DNA of 64,000 nucleotides from Anticarsia gemmatalis (Eukaryota; Arthropoda; Insecta; Lepidoptera; Erebidae). Below are positions 24,501 to 36,439 of the stretch, in pieces. The notes under the pieces were generated by a model that was not told where the DNA came from, did no database searches, and saw only the letters and a list, made by a program, of their open reading frames with translations. Position numbers and translations under genes: made by a program. Location of the stretch: assembly GCF_050436995.1 (NCBI RefSeq), contig NC_134747.1:6393501-6457500 (forward strand), read 5' to 3'. Positions within the stretch are counted from its first letter, which is position 1, and every line of letters begins with the position of its first letter.

Positions 24501-27500
24501 TCATATAAATAGAACAAAATATAGCAGAAATGATTTTATTTTTCTAAATTATGTTTTTTTCACATTTTCAAGACGTCCTTGAAATGCACATATCAGGCTT
24601 GACAAGCGCACTTGTTAACCATTCGGCCATGTATTTATACGCTTTTATTTGAAGTTACCGCGAAACAAAATCGTAAAATAGCAATATAAGACCTATTAAA
24701 TCTCTAAAATAATGCTAAGGATTTAATTGAAGTCAAGAAAAGACATGCATACAATTAAAACGAAAATGTTCACAACGCGTTCAGGAAAACAATAATATAA
24801 ATTGTTCCTGATCATGACATGTATTTACTATTTTATGTGTTTATATCTAGCGGGGCCCCCTTAGCTAGAGCGATGAAAGTGATAAGAGCGGTTAGCTCGT
24901 TCAATGTACCTACCAAATATAATGAAATGGTCCAATGTACCTCCGTTGTATCCACAGAAATGACCTCTGAAGTTGATGTCCATCCAGCGGGGCCCTTCGT
25001 CGTTATCAGGCCGAGATACTTAAAAGTGATGTCAGACGAAACTTGGCCCAATGTACCTTTCTAGTCATGTATTTGTTCTTAAAAGTTTGTGATGATATAC
25101 CTACCAGAAATTAAGTTTCAAAGTTTTGTCTAGCCAGCAGGGCCCTTTGTTATTTGTATTAACATATGCATAAAATGCAGACCATTCTTATGTCTTCCCA
25201 ATGTACCTCACAGTTATTCACTATTTACCAAATTTTTCGCGGTTTTTCTACCTAAACAAAAAAATAAACTTTTCATACAAAATAGTCTGTTTGTGCAACA
25301 CGGGGCAACCACAAAAGTATGGTCAGCAAATTCAAAATTAATTGTTATTTTGTATATCGGTAGCAATGGCCTATACCACCAGGACAATACTCAATCACAG
25401 ATGTCAATTTATAGGAGTCCTTTTGTCTCAAAAAAAGTTTTTTCTGTTTACATACCATTGCTACCGATATACAAAATAACAATTAATTTTGAATTTGCTG
25501 ACCATACTTTTGTGGTTGCCCCGTGTTGCACAAACAGACTATTTTGTATGAAAAGTTTATTTTTTTGTTTAGGTAGAAAAACCGCGAAAAATTTGGTAAA
25601 TAGTGAATAACTGTGAGGTACATTGGGAAGACATAAGAATGGTCTGCATTTTATGCATATGTTAATACAAATAACAAAGGGCCCTGCTGGCTAGACAAAA
25701 CTTTGAAACTTAATTTCTGGTATATCATCACAAACTTTTAAGAACAAATACATGACTAGAAAGGTACATTGGGCCAAGTTTCGTCTGACATCACTTTTAA
25801 GTATCTCGGCCTGATAACGACGAAGGGCCCCGCTGGATGGACATCAACTTCAGAGGTCATTTCTGTGGATACAACGGAGGTACATTGGACCATTTCATTA
25901 TATTTGGTAGGTACATTGAACGAGCTAACCGCTCTTATCACTTTCATCGCTCTAGCTAAGGGGGCCCCGCTAGATATAAACACATTACTATTTTCTATAG
26001 TCTATACGGATAATTAATCAAATCTTAAGGATTAACTCGAACAATTATTAATAGCAGCATTTTCCTATTTAATTGATCTAATAGATATATAAAATGTATA
26101 CATATTAATATTAAGTAAATATATAATATCAAAGATGTCGTTGCACTGCTAAAGGTTACCTCTGCCCACCGAAGCCATTAAAAAACCGCGTGTTGGGCGG
26201 ATGAGCGAGGTTTTCGTGCAATTATACCTATTTCTTAATTTGGATAAACCCTGCTTCTCACAGCTTCCGTGGACAGATATTCCTTCTAACAAGTTGTTAA
26301 GCTATCGTATGTTTTACAAAACATAAACAATTGGTTTTTCTTTTCAATATCTACGTAAATGTTTATATTTAACTGTAACTGGCACAAAGCGGCTGATCAA
26401 AGTATGAGTGCATTGACTTTCAAATGTAGAATAGGCACCTACGACCAATACTTTTCATAATATTAATGAGTAGTATTAGGTAGGTATTTAGGGGGTAGTA
26501 TATTATTATGTACCTACTTACAAATAATAAAACATTCTAGGTTCTGTTTTATTTAACACAAGGTGTATTGTGATGAATTATGAAATCTTGGCATTAGTTA
26601 CACAGACCAGATTTAAATTACACAAAAAATTTGATTGAAGGTAACAAATACTGCAAAAGATTGTGAACACGTACGTAATGCCTTCAAACTACTGAGTGTA
26701 GTAAAGTCGAGCCGAATGACAAAGTGCCGGTAACATTGAGAAATCATCAGTACAGTAATATGAATAGGTACGGTATCTGCAGATGATAGATATCATCATA
26801 GTCGAGAATAAAATATCAATCCTTATATATTATATAGATAGTATCTTTTTCATTTCTTACTTTATGTGGCTATGTAGTAGGTAGGTACCTACGAAATTGT
26901 TTATTTATGTCATTGAAAATTATTTTCCGATTGCATCGATATCAGAATTGATAAAAGCATATCTATCCGTACCTAGCTTAATTACCTACCTAATCATTAA
27001 CGGATTATAGAAAGTATTTTCTGTTAATGGTATTTTTTTAAATTGTTATTGATAATGCATAGGTAACAATCAAATTGATTATTTTATTAATCTGCCTATT
27101 CAACGCAAGGCATCTTAATGTCAAACGAGTAGGGCACGGTAAATTTTAGTAAAACTACACTAGCGTTCTAGACACTTGTTCCAATAGGAAATCACTTGTG
27201 CCAAATCTATAATTTCCCGAATATCTGGAAAAATTAACGTATCGTCAGCAGGCAAACATACCTGCTACAACTAAGTTGTCAAAAGTCAAAATATTTACGT
27301 TTACTGCTTTGCAGCAATAGCATGGCATCGTTAACTGCTTTACAGAGAATCTTATACTGAGCCACTACTTAGGCTAATAACGTTGGATTGAGTGAATACC
27401 GGTCATAACTAAGCGCGAAATTCCAGTAGACAGGTATCATAAAAACAATACCTAACCAAATTCTGTCAGTCTGAACAATTAAGTTAAGCAGGTACCTAAC

Positions 27501-30500
27501 AACCGTCACCCCAAAAAATCAAAAGCCAAGACATGACTGATTGATGATGATGTGTACTCTTTTGATTCTTTGTTTAGTATAATTTGTTTCAGTTCCAGTC
27601 CACCTATACCTACCTAATAATTGACCAAATAATAGACAAAAACGTAACTAGATACCTAGGTACTTAATTTTTTTACTTACTTAATAATAGCGTTGCTCGT
27701 GAGCTGCTAGTTTGTTACCTATGTCTTTGGTTCTCCGTTCTGCTGGTTTTAACGCGATCGACAAGACTAAACCTCCACTAACAAAAAAAACCGCACGTAT
27801 TATACCAATATAACCTCATTTACAGCTGTTTGCTTGCATTGTGTGTACCTACTTACAGGCACAATGTAAGAGGATAACAATATACAGGTATGTAGTTATG
27901 ACAGCTATATATAATATACCTAAACATATTATATCACAGAATAATATGCTAGCACGTAGGTACTTTCTGTATAATTGCTTTATTATTCTCGCTATTTACC
28001 ACATGCAAACTGTTGTGTGAATTTCACATTTTTGCCTACCACTAACTAGATTAAATAAGATATTATGTATATCTATACAAGTATTTCAAGCTGCAAATCT
28101 GGTCTGTTTATCTAATGTCACCTAGTAGTAGTAGTAGCCCATTTTAACTCCTTCATGCATTTTGTGTATATATTTGGGAAATACACAAAATCAGGAATCA
28201 TCAATTCGCATTGTCGCTATCTAATAATATCTTGGTAGACAATCGTAATTATAACAGATATAGTTTATTTTGTGTCCTTTAAAATAATTTTTCGCACCGG
28301 TTTCATGGATAGCCGAAGATCCACATCCGATGCACCAGCCGATTTCAACAGCTCTGCAGCATGTCGACCGGACGATCCAGTAAAGGCGCGCTGGTAATTT
28401 CACCTCACGTTTACGTCTTTGAACAGAGTCAGGTTAACGGAAAGATTCATATTGAATTCAATATTTATTAGAAAAAAATACTTTACAGGTGATAAAAACA
28501 CTTTAGGACCCGTTAAGTTATGCATTTTAGACTTACCACCGAAGACATAGCAACCTAAACTACTGAATACACTAGGTGACAATGGGAGAACTTGCCACCA
28601 CCAATGTAAATCTGGAAAAAAAGAAAAATTTAGTAAAATATTTAACAATATGATAATAAAAAAATACTTACGTTTAGGTTTAGGAGGAATTAATTTTATT
28701 GCGCCGGGTTTTTCAACAGGTTCTATAATTTTTGGCTTCTTTTCGGGAGGAGGATCGCTGTGAACTGGAGACGGCCTTTTCGGTATTGGTATATTAGGCG
28801 GCAATGCAGGAGGGGTCTTTTTAGTTAAGACTGCTGCACGAGAAGGGGGTGGTTTAACTTCTTCTTCCAGACCATGTTTCCTAAATTTAGAATTGAATGT
28901 TTTAACTGTTTTAGGTTTAGGTTCGTCCGGTTTTCTAACTTCAATAGATATTGAAGGTCTTTCTTTCTTGGCGTCGCTCAATTTTGGAATTTTTCCTAAT
29001 TTATGAACTGATGGCGTTTTATCATCTAACTTTTCATTAGTCTTGTCTTTTTTCTCTGACTTTTCTTCTTTCGCTTTATCCTTCGACTTGTCTTTTTCGG
29101 AAGACCTAGAACTTCGATCATCTTTAGATTTACTACCAGACGATGACGATTTTTCACTCGATCTCCGGCTGTCACTTTTTGATTTAGAACTATGAGATGA
29201 ATGCTTATCCTTATCCTTAGACTTTTCTTTACTACTACTGCCACTACTGTTATGTCTACTAGAGCTGCTTTTCTGGCTGCTCCTATGTTTATCACTTGAA
29301 GAATGTGACCTACTTGTATGTTTAGACGAACTGCTAGATTTATTACTACTATTTCTATCATCTACTCTATCCCTATTTTTGCTTTTGGATTTATCTTTAG
29401 GCTTCTCAGTGTCTGAAAATGTTTCTGAAGCTTTACTTTCACTATCTTCATCAACATGCGAATGAGAAATAACTTGTTTTCCGTCCTTCAAACTGATTTT
29501 TAATACTGGCAAAGTTTCTGTTTCTTCTTCAAGTTCTTTTTTAATTTTATCATCAGTCAAATACTTGTCTGCATTAATGTTATTAGAATTCAATTTCTCT
29601 ACTTTAACAGGCTCCTCAGTTTTAATTTCTGTCTTAAATTCTGTTTTAAACTCCGTTTTAAACTCTGTTTTAAACTCTGTTTTAATTTCTGTTTTAATTT
29701 CTGTTTTAATGTTGTTGACATTTATATCATTTTTGAAGTCTGAATTATTTTCTAATTTACATTCAGTTTTGACGACAGTATCAGAGTCTGATTGTGCATC
29801 AGATATTATCTGCGGTAAGTCTGAAAGCTGCACAGGAATAACTTGTTCACCTTTAACTGTTTTTAACCACTGTTCTACCAATTTCGACGCTAAGGCCCTG
29901 ATAGCTGAAAAGACAAATTTCCTGTTTAATTATATAAACATAATAACGTATATTCAGAATAGCGAGAAAAAAATCAGTAGCTGCCAAAGTTCTAGGTAGC
30001 TTTCGTCTAGTTCTAAAATTGTCAAAATATTAATATGATTTGTATTGAAGAATATCAAAATGTTGCTTAGCTAAAAAATTTGGTTACCGCGATGTAATTC
30101 AATGAGGCGAATTAAGAGATATGGCGTCAATTTATAATTCCAAAATTATTTTCTGCTGTGACTTTCTTTCATAATAACACGTATGGTACCTTAATCTAGA
30201 ACATTGGCATACGTAAATAGATCGCGTGGTGGGTAAAATGAGTGTAACGAAATGGTGTTAAAAGTAAAGAACTGTAGGTATCAGTCTTAATTAAATATTG
30301 ACAATTGTTCAAGGTAATAAAAATAACTTTACTCACCAAAGTGGTCCTCATCCTTCGATAGTTCCTTTACTAATTTGGGACAATTATTGGTTTTCAAACG
30401 TTCTATGTCAACTGGGCATAATAATAACAACTCTAGCAATTCTTTGACTAGGGGCCAATTTTTGGCCGTTATGCTTTCCGTCAACCACATATGGACCAGA

Positions 30501-33500
30501 AGCCACCCCTCAGAGCCCATAAATAAACCAAGTAAATCAGTTTCAGTACATTTTAGTATCTGGATGTATATGCATTTAGATACCAATTTTTTTGAATACT
30601 TGGTCATAAGTCTGAAATAGAAAAATATTATTTGTAAATATAATAAATATTTAAGAATCATAATTCCGTCACAATGCTTTGAAAGTGTGGAAGGCGTATG
30701 ATTGTAATACTTCGTATCGTCGTCTGCGAATATGCTCATCAAGTGGCCGTGCAAATTAGAAGTTAATAAAGGGGTTTTTACTATGATTGCCTTTGTCAAA
30801 AACCAAGACAGTATTCAGTATAAGGATCTATTACCAATTAACGTATAGTAGTCAACCTAATTAAAATACTAATTAAGGCATTAATGGGATAAAACTTACA
30901 TAGCTAGCCTCTGCACTTCGTCTCTGCTTTTGATGCCGCCTTTGGGTGACAATAGCACACTAAGGCAGTTCAGCAGTTGGATAGGATCTATACGCGGCTG
31001 TAACAAATAATAAAAGCATATTAACTAATGAGAATAAGTCAAACTGCTTTACTAATAAACGTTATACTCGTGCATAGCTCGCGATAAGATACACAATATT
31101 CTGTATTCTTCTCTCACAGAGTTTCAAACTTGGCTGATAGTGACAAAATATCGTTTCAGAAAACTTCGACGTCATACAAATTAGGACGTCATACAAATTA
31201 GGAATATACCCTAATAATGAAATCTGTGCAAAAGAATAAACTTAAAAATATCATAGTGCCGACACTGCCAATCCGACACTGGTTTGATAAAATTCATTTG
31301 TTAAAAATAGTGCAGTCTTTGTTTTAATTGATATGGATGAGAAACGCCGTAAATCCTACAGCTTTAGCAGTAAGTACGTCTATCTTGAGCCCGCGTTGTT
31401 TAAAAACAATAGACACGATTCCTACGTTTTAAGTGCGGGTCCATGGTCTTATTTATCCCAGACCGCAATAATAAAAATAATAGGCTAGGGTGGGTGTTTA
31501 AAGGAACCGACTCGTCTAATGTCTCACGACTGATGTTGGTATGGCGCGGCCAGCAGGCCGCGTCAAGCAGATTCACGGTCGCAGTAGGCTGCACCTGGCA
31601 TTGCCAGTCTAACACAGCCTGGCGCAGACTTCTGATTAACTGGCCTTGGAAAATCGCTGTTTGTAATGTCCCTATTTGCTCTAGCTCTCTGTGTGGACCT
31701 TTGGTTGGCGTCTAAACATGTAAAAGCTGTCAGTAAGTTAACACGATAATAACAGAACACCGATAAGTTTCAGTAGAAATTAAAGATGATGTATATTTTA
31801 GTTTTTTATCTAATAGATTATTGAAAATATTTAACAAGTTTCCTCTTTTTCAAGTCCGTTGTCCAAAAAATATTGAGTTTGGAAGTCACAATTTTCGTAC
31901 AAGATACAATTCCCCGTCCCTATAACTCTAATACGTTTCAATAATTTTAAGTCTTGTAAAATATTTTTTAATTATATAATTATAAATGAATAAGAATTTG
32001 TTTCAAATACTTTGTATAAAAAAAAATTAACAATATATTAACCGCCGCATTTACGTACCTAGTTTTACCGAGCACGATCGATCGCGTGCAGCTGACCCGC
32101 ACTGCGGTGGCGATATAACAGTTATAATAGGATAGGAGAGACCTCCATGCATTCTCTGGTCGCGATTTACCCAAGTAGGTATGTGTCCTAATGTTATTAT
32201 TTTAGTCCGTCTGATTCATTCTGCTCATATGAGTAATTTCATGACAATATTATGCACGTACTTTTTGCTTTTATAACGTTACCGAATAAATATTTTCAGC
32301 ACATATCATCAGATTTTTTTTTGGAAGTAGGTATAATAAAAAGCAGTCCAAGAAGGAAACCAAATAAAATATCAAAAAAATATCCTCGCGTAGTTTTTTC
32401 GCTCTACACACAAATCTTATAGACACAAAAATGTTTCCCTAATAACATTAGATTTGACATACATAATTTAGCGAATTTTGGTGAAACAAAATTCCATATT
32501 ATCACATAATTATTATGCAAATCTCCAATGTCTTATTTAAAAAAGCCCGAGCGGAGCGCCATAAGTGAATTGAAAAGACAAAATACCTATTCTGATAATG
32601 CTTAATTTATAACTACGCATGGCGGCCCTGAGTTTGTCAGTCTACACGTAAGACCGGTTATTCATTACTACTATGTCTACAGTATTACATGACTTGTAGC
32701 AAATTGTATTATCAATACATGAGATAGCTAAATAAAGAATATATAAAAAGCTATGATAGCATAGTCATGCCCAAATTATGAACCTAATTACCTTTATGGA
32801 AAAAAAAAACTTTCTATAAACTGTAGAATACTTCAGACGGATTCATTATCGATATCTGCCTGGCAAGAAATTTCATCGATTCTCGGGACTATTGCGATTT
32901 CTACAATAATGTGATGCAATGGTCAGTTCTATTTTTTCAAGGTAAGGCGAATTAGTTTTATATGAAGTATGGCGCAAAGTAGGTGCTGTCTAAAAAGTAA
33001 AAGTAAGTACCTAGGTACAATTTGTACAATGGTCTTAAATCAATGTTAGGGATTAGGGACACACTATTAATACCAATATTATGCCAATACCCAGCTGTTA
33101 CGCGATTCCACGATCAGAGATTTGATAGGTCCGTTTACGTAAAATACAGATTTCCGTATTTTGGTTAGAGACCCGGGATCAAAGTCTAGTCAGCGTTATT
33201 GCGCAGTTTGGTTTCATACCTAGTTTACGTTGTACGTGAACAAAATGGTTGCCATTGCCCTTCTCTTTGTCTCGAGATTACGTCATCGACTACGTACTTT
33301 TAGGTGTACCTACTTCTATAACGAAATGATTCACCCTAAACTCCTGGTTATACCTATTTTTAGGCTATCTCGTAAAACAAATTCATTTGGCTGTGCAATA
33401 AGCACTGGATGGCGGCAGCTACGAAATAACTATGTAACGTGTAATGTGCTACAAATAAACTTCTTCGAGTATTATACGATTAAAAATTACAGGCATTTTT

Positions 33501-33544
33501 AAATGAATAAATGTTAAAACACATATTTAGTCAAAACTTACCAT
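18566..33544 (-). CDS. PNUTS: PNUTS, protein phosphatase 1 nuclear targeting subunit (PPP1R10)
   Basis: Nuclear scaffold that binds PP1 and acts in transcription termination and Pol II dephosphorylation. Exons (minus): 33544-33542 (the ATG only), 30997-30900, 30611-30337, 29904-28672, 20025-18566; total 3069 nt, 1022 residues. N-terminal TFIIS-N/LW-type helical domain at about 2-150 (PRIDPIQLLNCL, LVSKCIYIQILK, CPKLVKELS). The middle is low complexity: tandem K-T-E-[IF] repeats, a Ser/Lys/Asp-rich stretch, and FRKHGLE, KLIPPKPKP and FMDALNA motifs shared with vertebrate PNUTS. The PP1-binding RVxF-type motif is KSIKW at 667-671, followed by the diagnostic YFELDETERVNV. Met/Pro/Gly-rich and RG-rich C-terminus, then a CCCH zinc finger C996-x8-C1005-x5-C1011-x3-H1015. 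Introns include one of 2.5 kb and one of 8.6 kb. Confidence 0.96.
23071..23322. mobile_element. MITE-like element with long inverted ends, copy 1
   Basis: The left end (GCGTCGGTGCATTT..., then CACGACCCAAAA) is matched in inverse by the right end (TTTTTGGGTCGTCC ... GGCAAGCGAAACTACG). The inverted ends are about 65-70 bases and diverged. The same ends occur at 24409-24616. Confidence 0.55.
24409..24616. mobile_element. MITE-like element with long inverted ends, copy 2
   Basis: Left end CGTCGGTGCGCTTGCCGATC, then GTGCATT and GACGACCC; right end inverted as GACGTCC, AATGCAC, and GACAAGCGCACTTG. Shares TTTCTGCTATA and the ends with copy 1 at 23071. No target duplication was settled. Confidence 0.5.
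24835..25985. mobile_element. Foldback element: 1151-bp near-perfect palindrome with 9-bp target duplication
   Basis: Left arm 24835-25369 (535 bp) and right arm 25455-25985 (531 bp) are inverse copies; reading them base by base I found one difference, 4 extra bases (CTAC) near 25103 in the left arm. The spacer is about 85 bases. Ends are ATGTGTTTATATCTAGCGGG. The 9-mer TACTATTTT flanks it exactly at 24826-24834 and 25986-25994. Each arm has four copies of CAATGTACCT (left arm 24902, 24933, 25049, 25199) and three of GGGCCC (24853, 24990, 25140). Long inverted arms and a 9-bp duplication resemble Drosophila FB and MULE-type foldback elements. The open frames in the arms (72-82 codons on both strands) are mirror images and not genes. 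Confidence 0.93.
25995..28671. other. PNUTS intron 4, proximal part
   Basis: Noncoding AT-rich sequence. A G+C-richer repeat remnant lies near 26125-26220 (CCACCGAAGCC ... GTTGGGCGGATGAGCG). A (TAG)n run is near 28126. A 10-bp hairpin TTTTGTGTAT/ATACACAAAA is near 28160-28190. Confidence 0.55.
29615..29710 (-). repeat. Tandem 12-bp coding repeat, K-T-E-[IF], in PNUTS exon 4
   Basis: Eight contiguous units coding I/F-K-T-E (three I, four F, one I), residues about 191-222 of PNUTS. Further related motifs lie at each side (VKTE before, VKVE after). The DNA units are nearly identical (TTTTAAACTCTG on the plus strand), so the array grew by recent slippage or unequal exchange. Confidence 0.9.
30998..33541. 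other. PNUTS intron 1
   Basis: Separates the initiator codon exon from the first domain exon. A G+C-richer, partly open stretch at 31440-31740 stands out; I could not assign it. A 17-bp direct duplication (GACGTCATACAAATTAG) is at 31170-31203. The rest is plain. Confidence 0.6.
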
Positions 33545-35011
33545 TATTAGCTATTACTTCAAAAAATAACACGACACCCAACTCCACAATGTGCCACGCC
33601 CCTAAACTCCAGACACAACATGGCGTCTCGTCATCGTGTTGTACAATCTATCTTGCACGTAGATTCACTTATTTTCTAATTTGATCAGTTCATTAACAGT
33701 TAACAGAACAAGTTACACTATTTCCAACATTTAGTATGTAATATTATAATGTCTATAATCACAGATGTGACCTATTATATTTTTAGGTAATATTTAGTAA
33801 GTAGTTTTCGTTTCCTATAGCTGTTACGGTTGCAACATTTAATTTTATCCTTGCAAATATAATAAAATAGCATTAAATTTATAAAATTATTCGACACTTA
33901 AGAATCAGTGAGTTGGCAGAATTCCAAGCCAAGGCCAGCTAGGCGTTCGATCCGGAACACGAAACGGCTGGCTAGCGGAGAGAATGCTTGAAGAATAAAG
34001 AAATCGAACGACCAGAAGAACGGAACGGATGGTAACTTGAATGAAATGAACGATCGTAGTAACAGGAAAAGGATACCGGTCTTACTGAATGACAAAAATA
34101 TACTTCTAAATCTTCTAATGCCTTAGAAACTACTATAATTATATATTATAAATAATTGATCGGCAAATGATGTGCAAAGCGCAGAACTCACCAATGGCTT
34201 CTCCCAAAATACAAAGAGTAATTCGTAGCCCTCAGAAAGTTTCAAAAGCTTTAAATATGAATTTAAAATAACCGCGGTTTGTTGGCTTTATTTCATGCTG
34301 GCGAAACTCTATAACTCCACATCAATATAAAATTACCCTGATATGAAATTATTTGACCAATAATGCTTGTAAATTATGAAACAAGTATCTTTCGACTTAG
34401 CGGTGAACGAAACCCTGCTAAAAATATTATACTATATTTAGTAATATTTTTGTTATCGGTCATACTAAAGACCGGAAAACCGAATAAGAAAGGAATAAAG
34501 AGAAAACAAGGAATGCTTTGTGTTGCCAAGGTTTTCAAATTTTCATACTTTAACAAAATATATTACCTACCTATACTACGATTACCAATAGTTGTGAAAA
34601 CTTATCAAAATCGATGAATGAAGTTTTAGAACATTTTTATTCAATAAATAAAGACAAATTATTATTTATCTAGTAAATTATTAATACTTTAAATCAGTCA
34701 CCTATTAATAATTACCTAAATGCATTTATTCAAACTAGCAGGTCGGCGCAACCCTACTCGCTGTCGCATCATCTCAAATGTGTGACATTGTCATGTGTCA
34801 TATGTCAATCAATCGAATAATTTATTTCAGTACCTATATTTTAATGTACTAGGTACGGATTTTCCTCCGAATTCTTCCTACGTTTAGTTTAAAAGTACTT
34901 CATATCGATTCAATTTATCAGTGTATACAATTTACTATATTTAATTCTATTTCCGAAATCTAGGTTCAATAGTTATTTGATCAAAAAGTGGGAAATCTAT
35001 TCTTCGTAACA
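33545..35011. promoter_or_regulatory. Divergent spacer between PNUTS and TMCO1
   Basis: 1.5 kb that must hold the PNUTS 5' UTR (from about 33545 upward) and the TMCO1 promoter and 5' UTR. No TATA box or named motif was identified. The 33900-34080 stretch is G+C-richer with a GTTCGATCCGG word and may be repeat-derived. Confidence 0.45.
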
Positions 35012-36187
35012 ATGTGGAGCGATTCTTTGCTTATAGTTTTTATTTCGATTTGTACAGCCTTTTTAGGTGAAGGTAAGATGACGATATTATACAGAAAGTG
35101 TATTATCTACCTAACTATAAGCTATTCAAGATTTAAGTTATAATTTGACATCTTTTCGGTTCACAGGTTTAACATGGATATTGGTGTACCGAACAGAAAA
35201 GTATCAAAAGCTTAAGGTAGAGGTTGAACGTCAAAGTAAAAAGTGTAAGTATAGAATCTAATTAGCATATGTTTACTAAATCATTTTATCGATTTTTTTT
35301 GTAAATAGAGGCTTGATCATGGGTTATGAATTACAGTAGAGAAACGCAAAGAGGCACATGGAGATTCATTGGATAAACAGCACAAAAAGAAAATCGAAAG
35401 GGAGGAGGAAAGACTTAAAAACAACAACAGAGATCTCTCATTAGTCAAAATGAAGTCTATGTTTGCTATTGGTTTTGCATTTACAGCTCTTCTTAGTATG
35501 TTTAACAGCATGTAAGTAATTTAATGTTATATTCTATAGTATAGTGATATATCTTACTAAAGATTGGCAGTCTGACTGCCCTAAGTTGAACAAATAAGTT
35601 CAGCGTTTAAACAGTCTACACTTACTTTGTATACCCATACTCTAGTATTCTTTATAGTACTATGAATATAGCAGCAAACCAGATTGCTGCTACATCCATA
35701 TATTACCATTTTATTGCACACCTAAACCTGGACTAATAGAACTGAACCAATTTTAACAATGTGGCTATTTATTTAATGGTTTTTGTATATTATATTTCAG
35801 TTTTGATGGAAGGGTAGTTGCCAAGCTGCCTTTCTACCCCATTTCATGGATACAAGGACTCAGCCATAGGAACCTTCCAGGGGATGATTACACTGACTGC
35901 TCATTCATTTTCTTGTACATATTGTGCACTATGAGTATTAGGTGAGTAAGATGTTAATGTGTTAACTAATGTAAATAAAATAATATTACTGGCACTAAAA
36001 CTGTCTTATGGTTGTATTTAAGGAAATTATTCAGTTAAAGGTTTAGTAATGTGTAATTAAAGTATGTACTAATCATATTTTTATTTACAGGCAAAATATC
36101 CAGAAGCTTCTAGGTTTTGCTCCATCTCGTGCTGCTTCTAAACAGGGTGGAGCTTTGTTTGCTGCACCACCACCCCAATTTAAGTAA
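35012..36187 (+). CDS. TMCO1: TMCO1, ER calcium-load-activated channel / translocon factor
   Basis: Exons 35012-35072, 35167-35244, 35337-35511, 35801-35941, 36091-36187; 552 nt, 183 residues (human short form 188). Every junction has GT-AG and the frame holds. Membrane segment 1 at 5-27 (LLIVFISICTAFLGEGLTWILV), charged coiled coil at about 30-85 with NNNRDLSLVKMKSMFAIGF, membrane segments at about 90-105 and 137-152, the FDGRVVAKLPF and IQGLSHRNL loops and the C-terminal RQNIQKLLGFAPSRAA. All are almost residue-for-residue conserved with vertebrates. The family acts in the ER as a calcium leak channel and in the multipass translocon. Confidence 0.98.
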
Positions 36188-36378
36188 AATTTTGTTACGT
36201 AAGAATACATAAATAAGCCACACCTTGCTCCCATGGAGTTTAACAGAGCCTGAAAAATACTACTTGTTTCAATCCTTGTAAACTTACTTTATTTCATCCA
36301 TGTTCATACACCTATTTGCTCATTTATCACAAGGTGTGGTTTAAGTTTAAAATTTTATATTTTAATTTTGTTGGTTGT

Positions 36379-36384
36379 AATAAA
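36379..36384 (+). terminator. Poly(A) signal of TMCO1
   Basis: AATAAA 192 bases after the TMCO1 stop. Confidence 0.6.
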
Positions 36385-36415
36385 AGTCATAATTTATTTT
36401 GAACCTATTAGTGTT

Positions 36416-36421
36416 TTTATT
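36416..36421 (-). terminator. Poly(A) signal of FOXRED1-like gene
   Basis: AATAAA on the minus strand, 19 bases after the stop. A second one lies near 36288. Confidence 0.5.
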
Positions 36422-36439
36422 TTATAAATTACCTAATTT

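Larger units (their letters stand above)
20026..24825. other. PNUTS intron 4, distal part
   Basis: Noncoding AT-rich intron sequence. The only structure seen is the MITE pair at about 23071 and 24409. Open frames near 22888-23482 overlap the first MITE and have no coding character. Confidence 0.6.

Noticed and set aside
24819..25064. 81-residue open frame, with an identical 75-residue frame on the minus strand at 25756-25983
   Set aside because: Both are mirror readings of the foldback arms; the opposite strands are open too. No family resemblance and no independent coding evidence.
29565..29999. 144-codon plus-strand frame with SVLNSVLNSVLN repeats
   Set aside because: Antisense of the K-T-E repeat of PNUTS exon 4.
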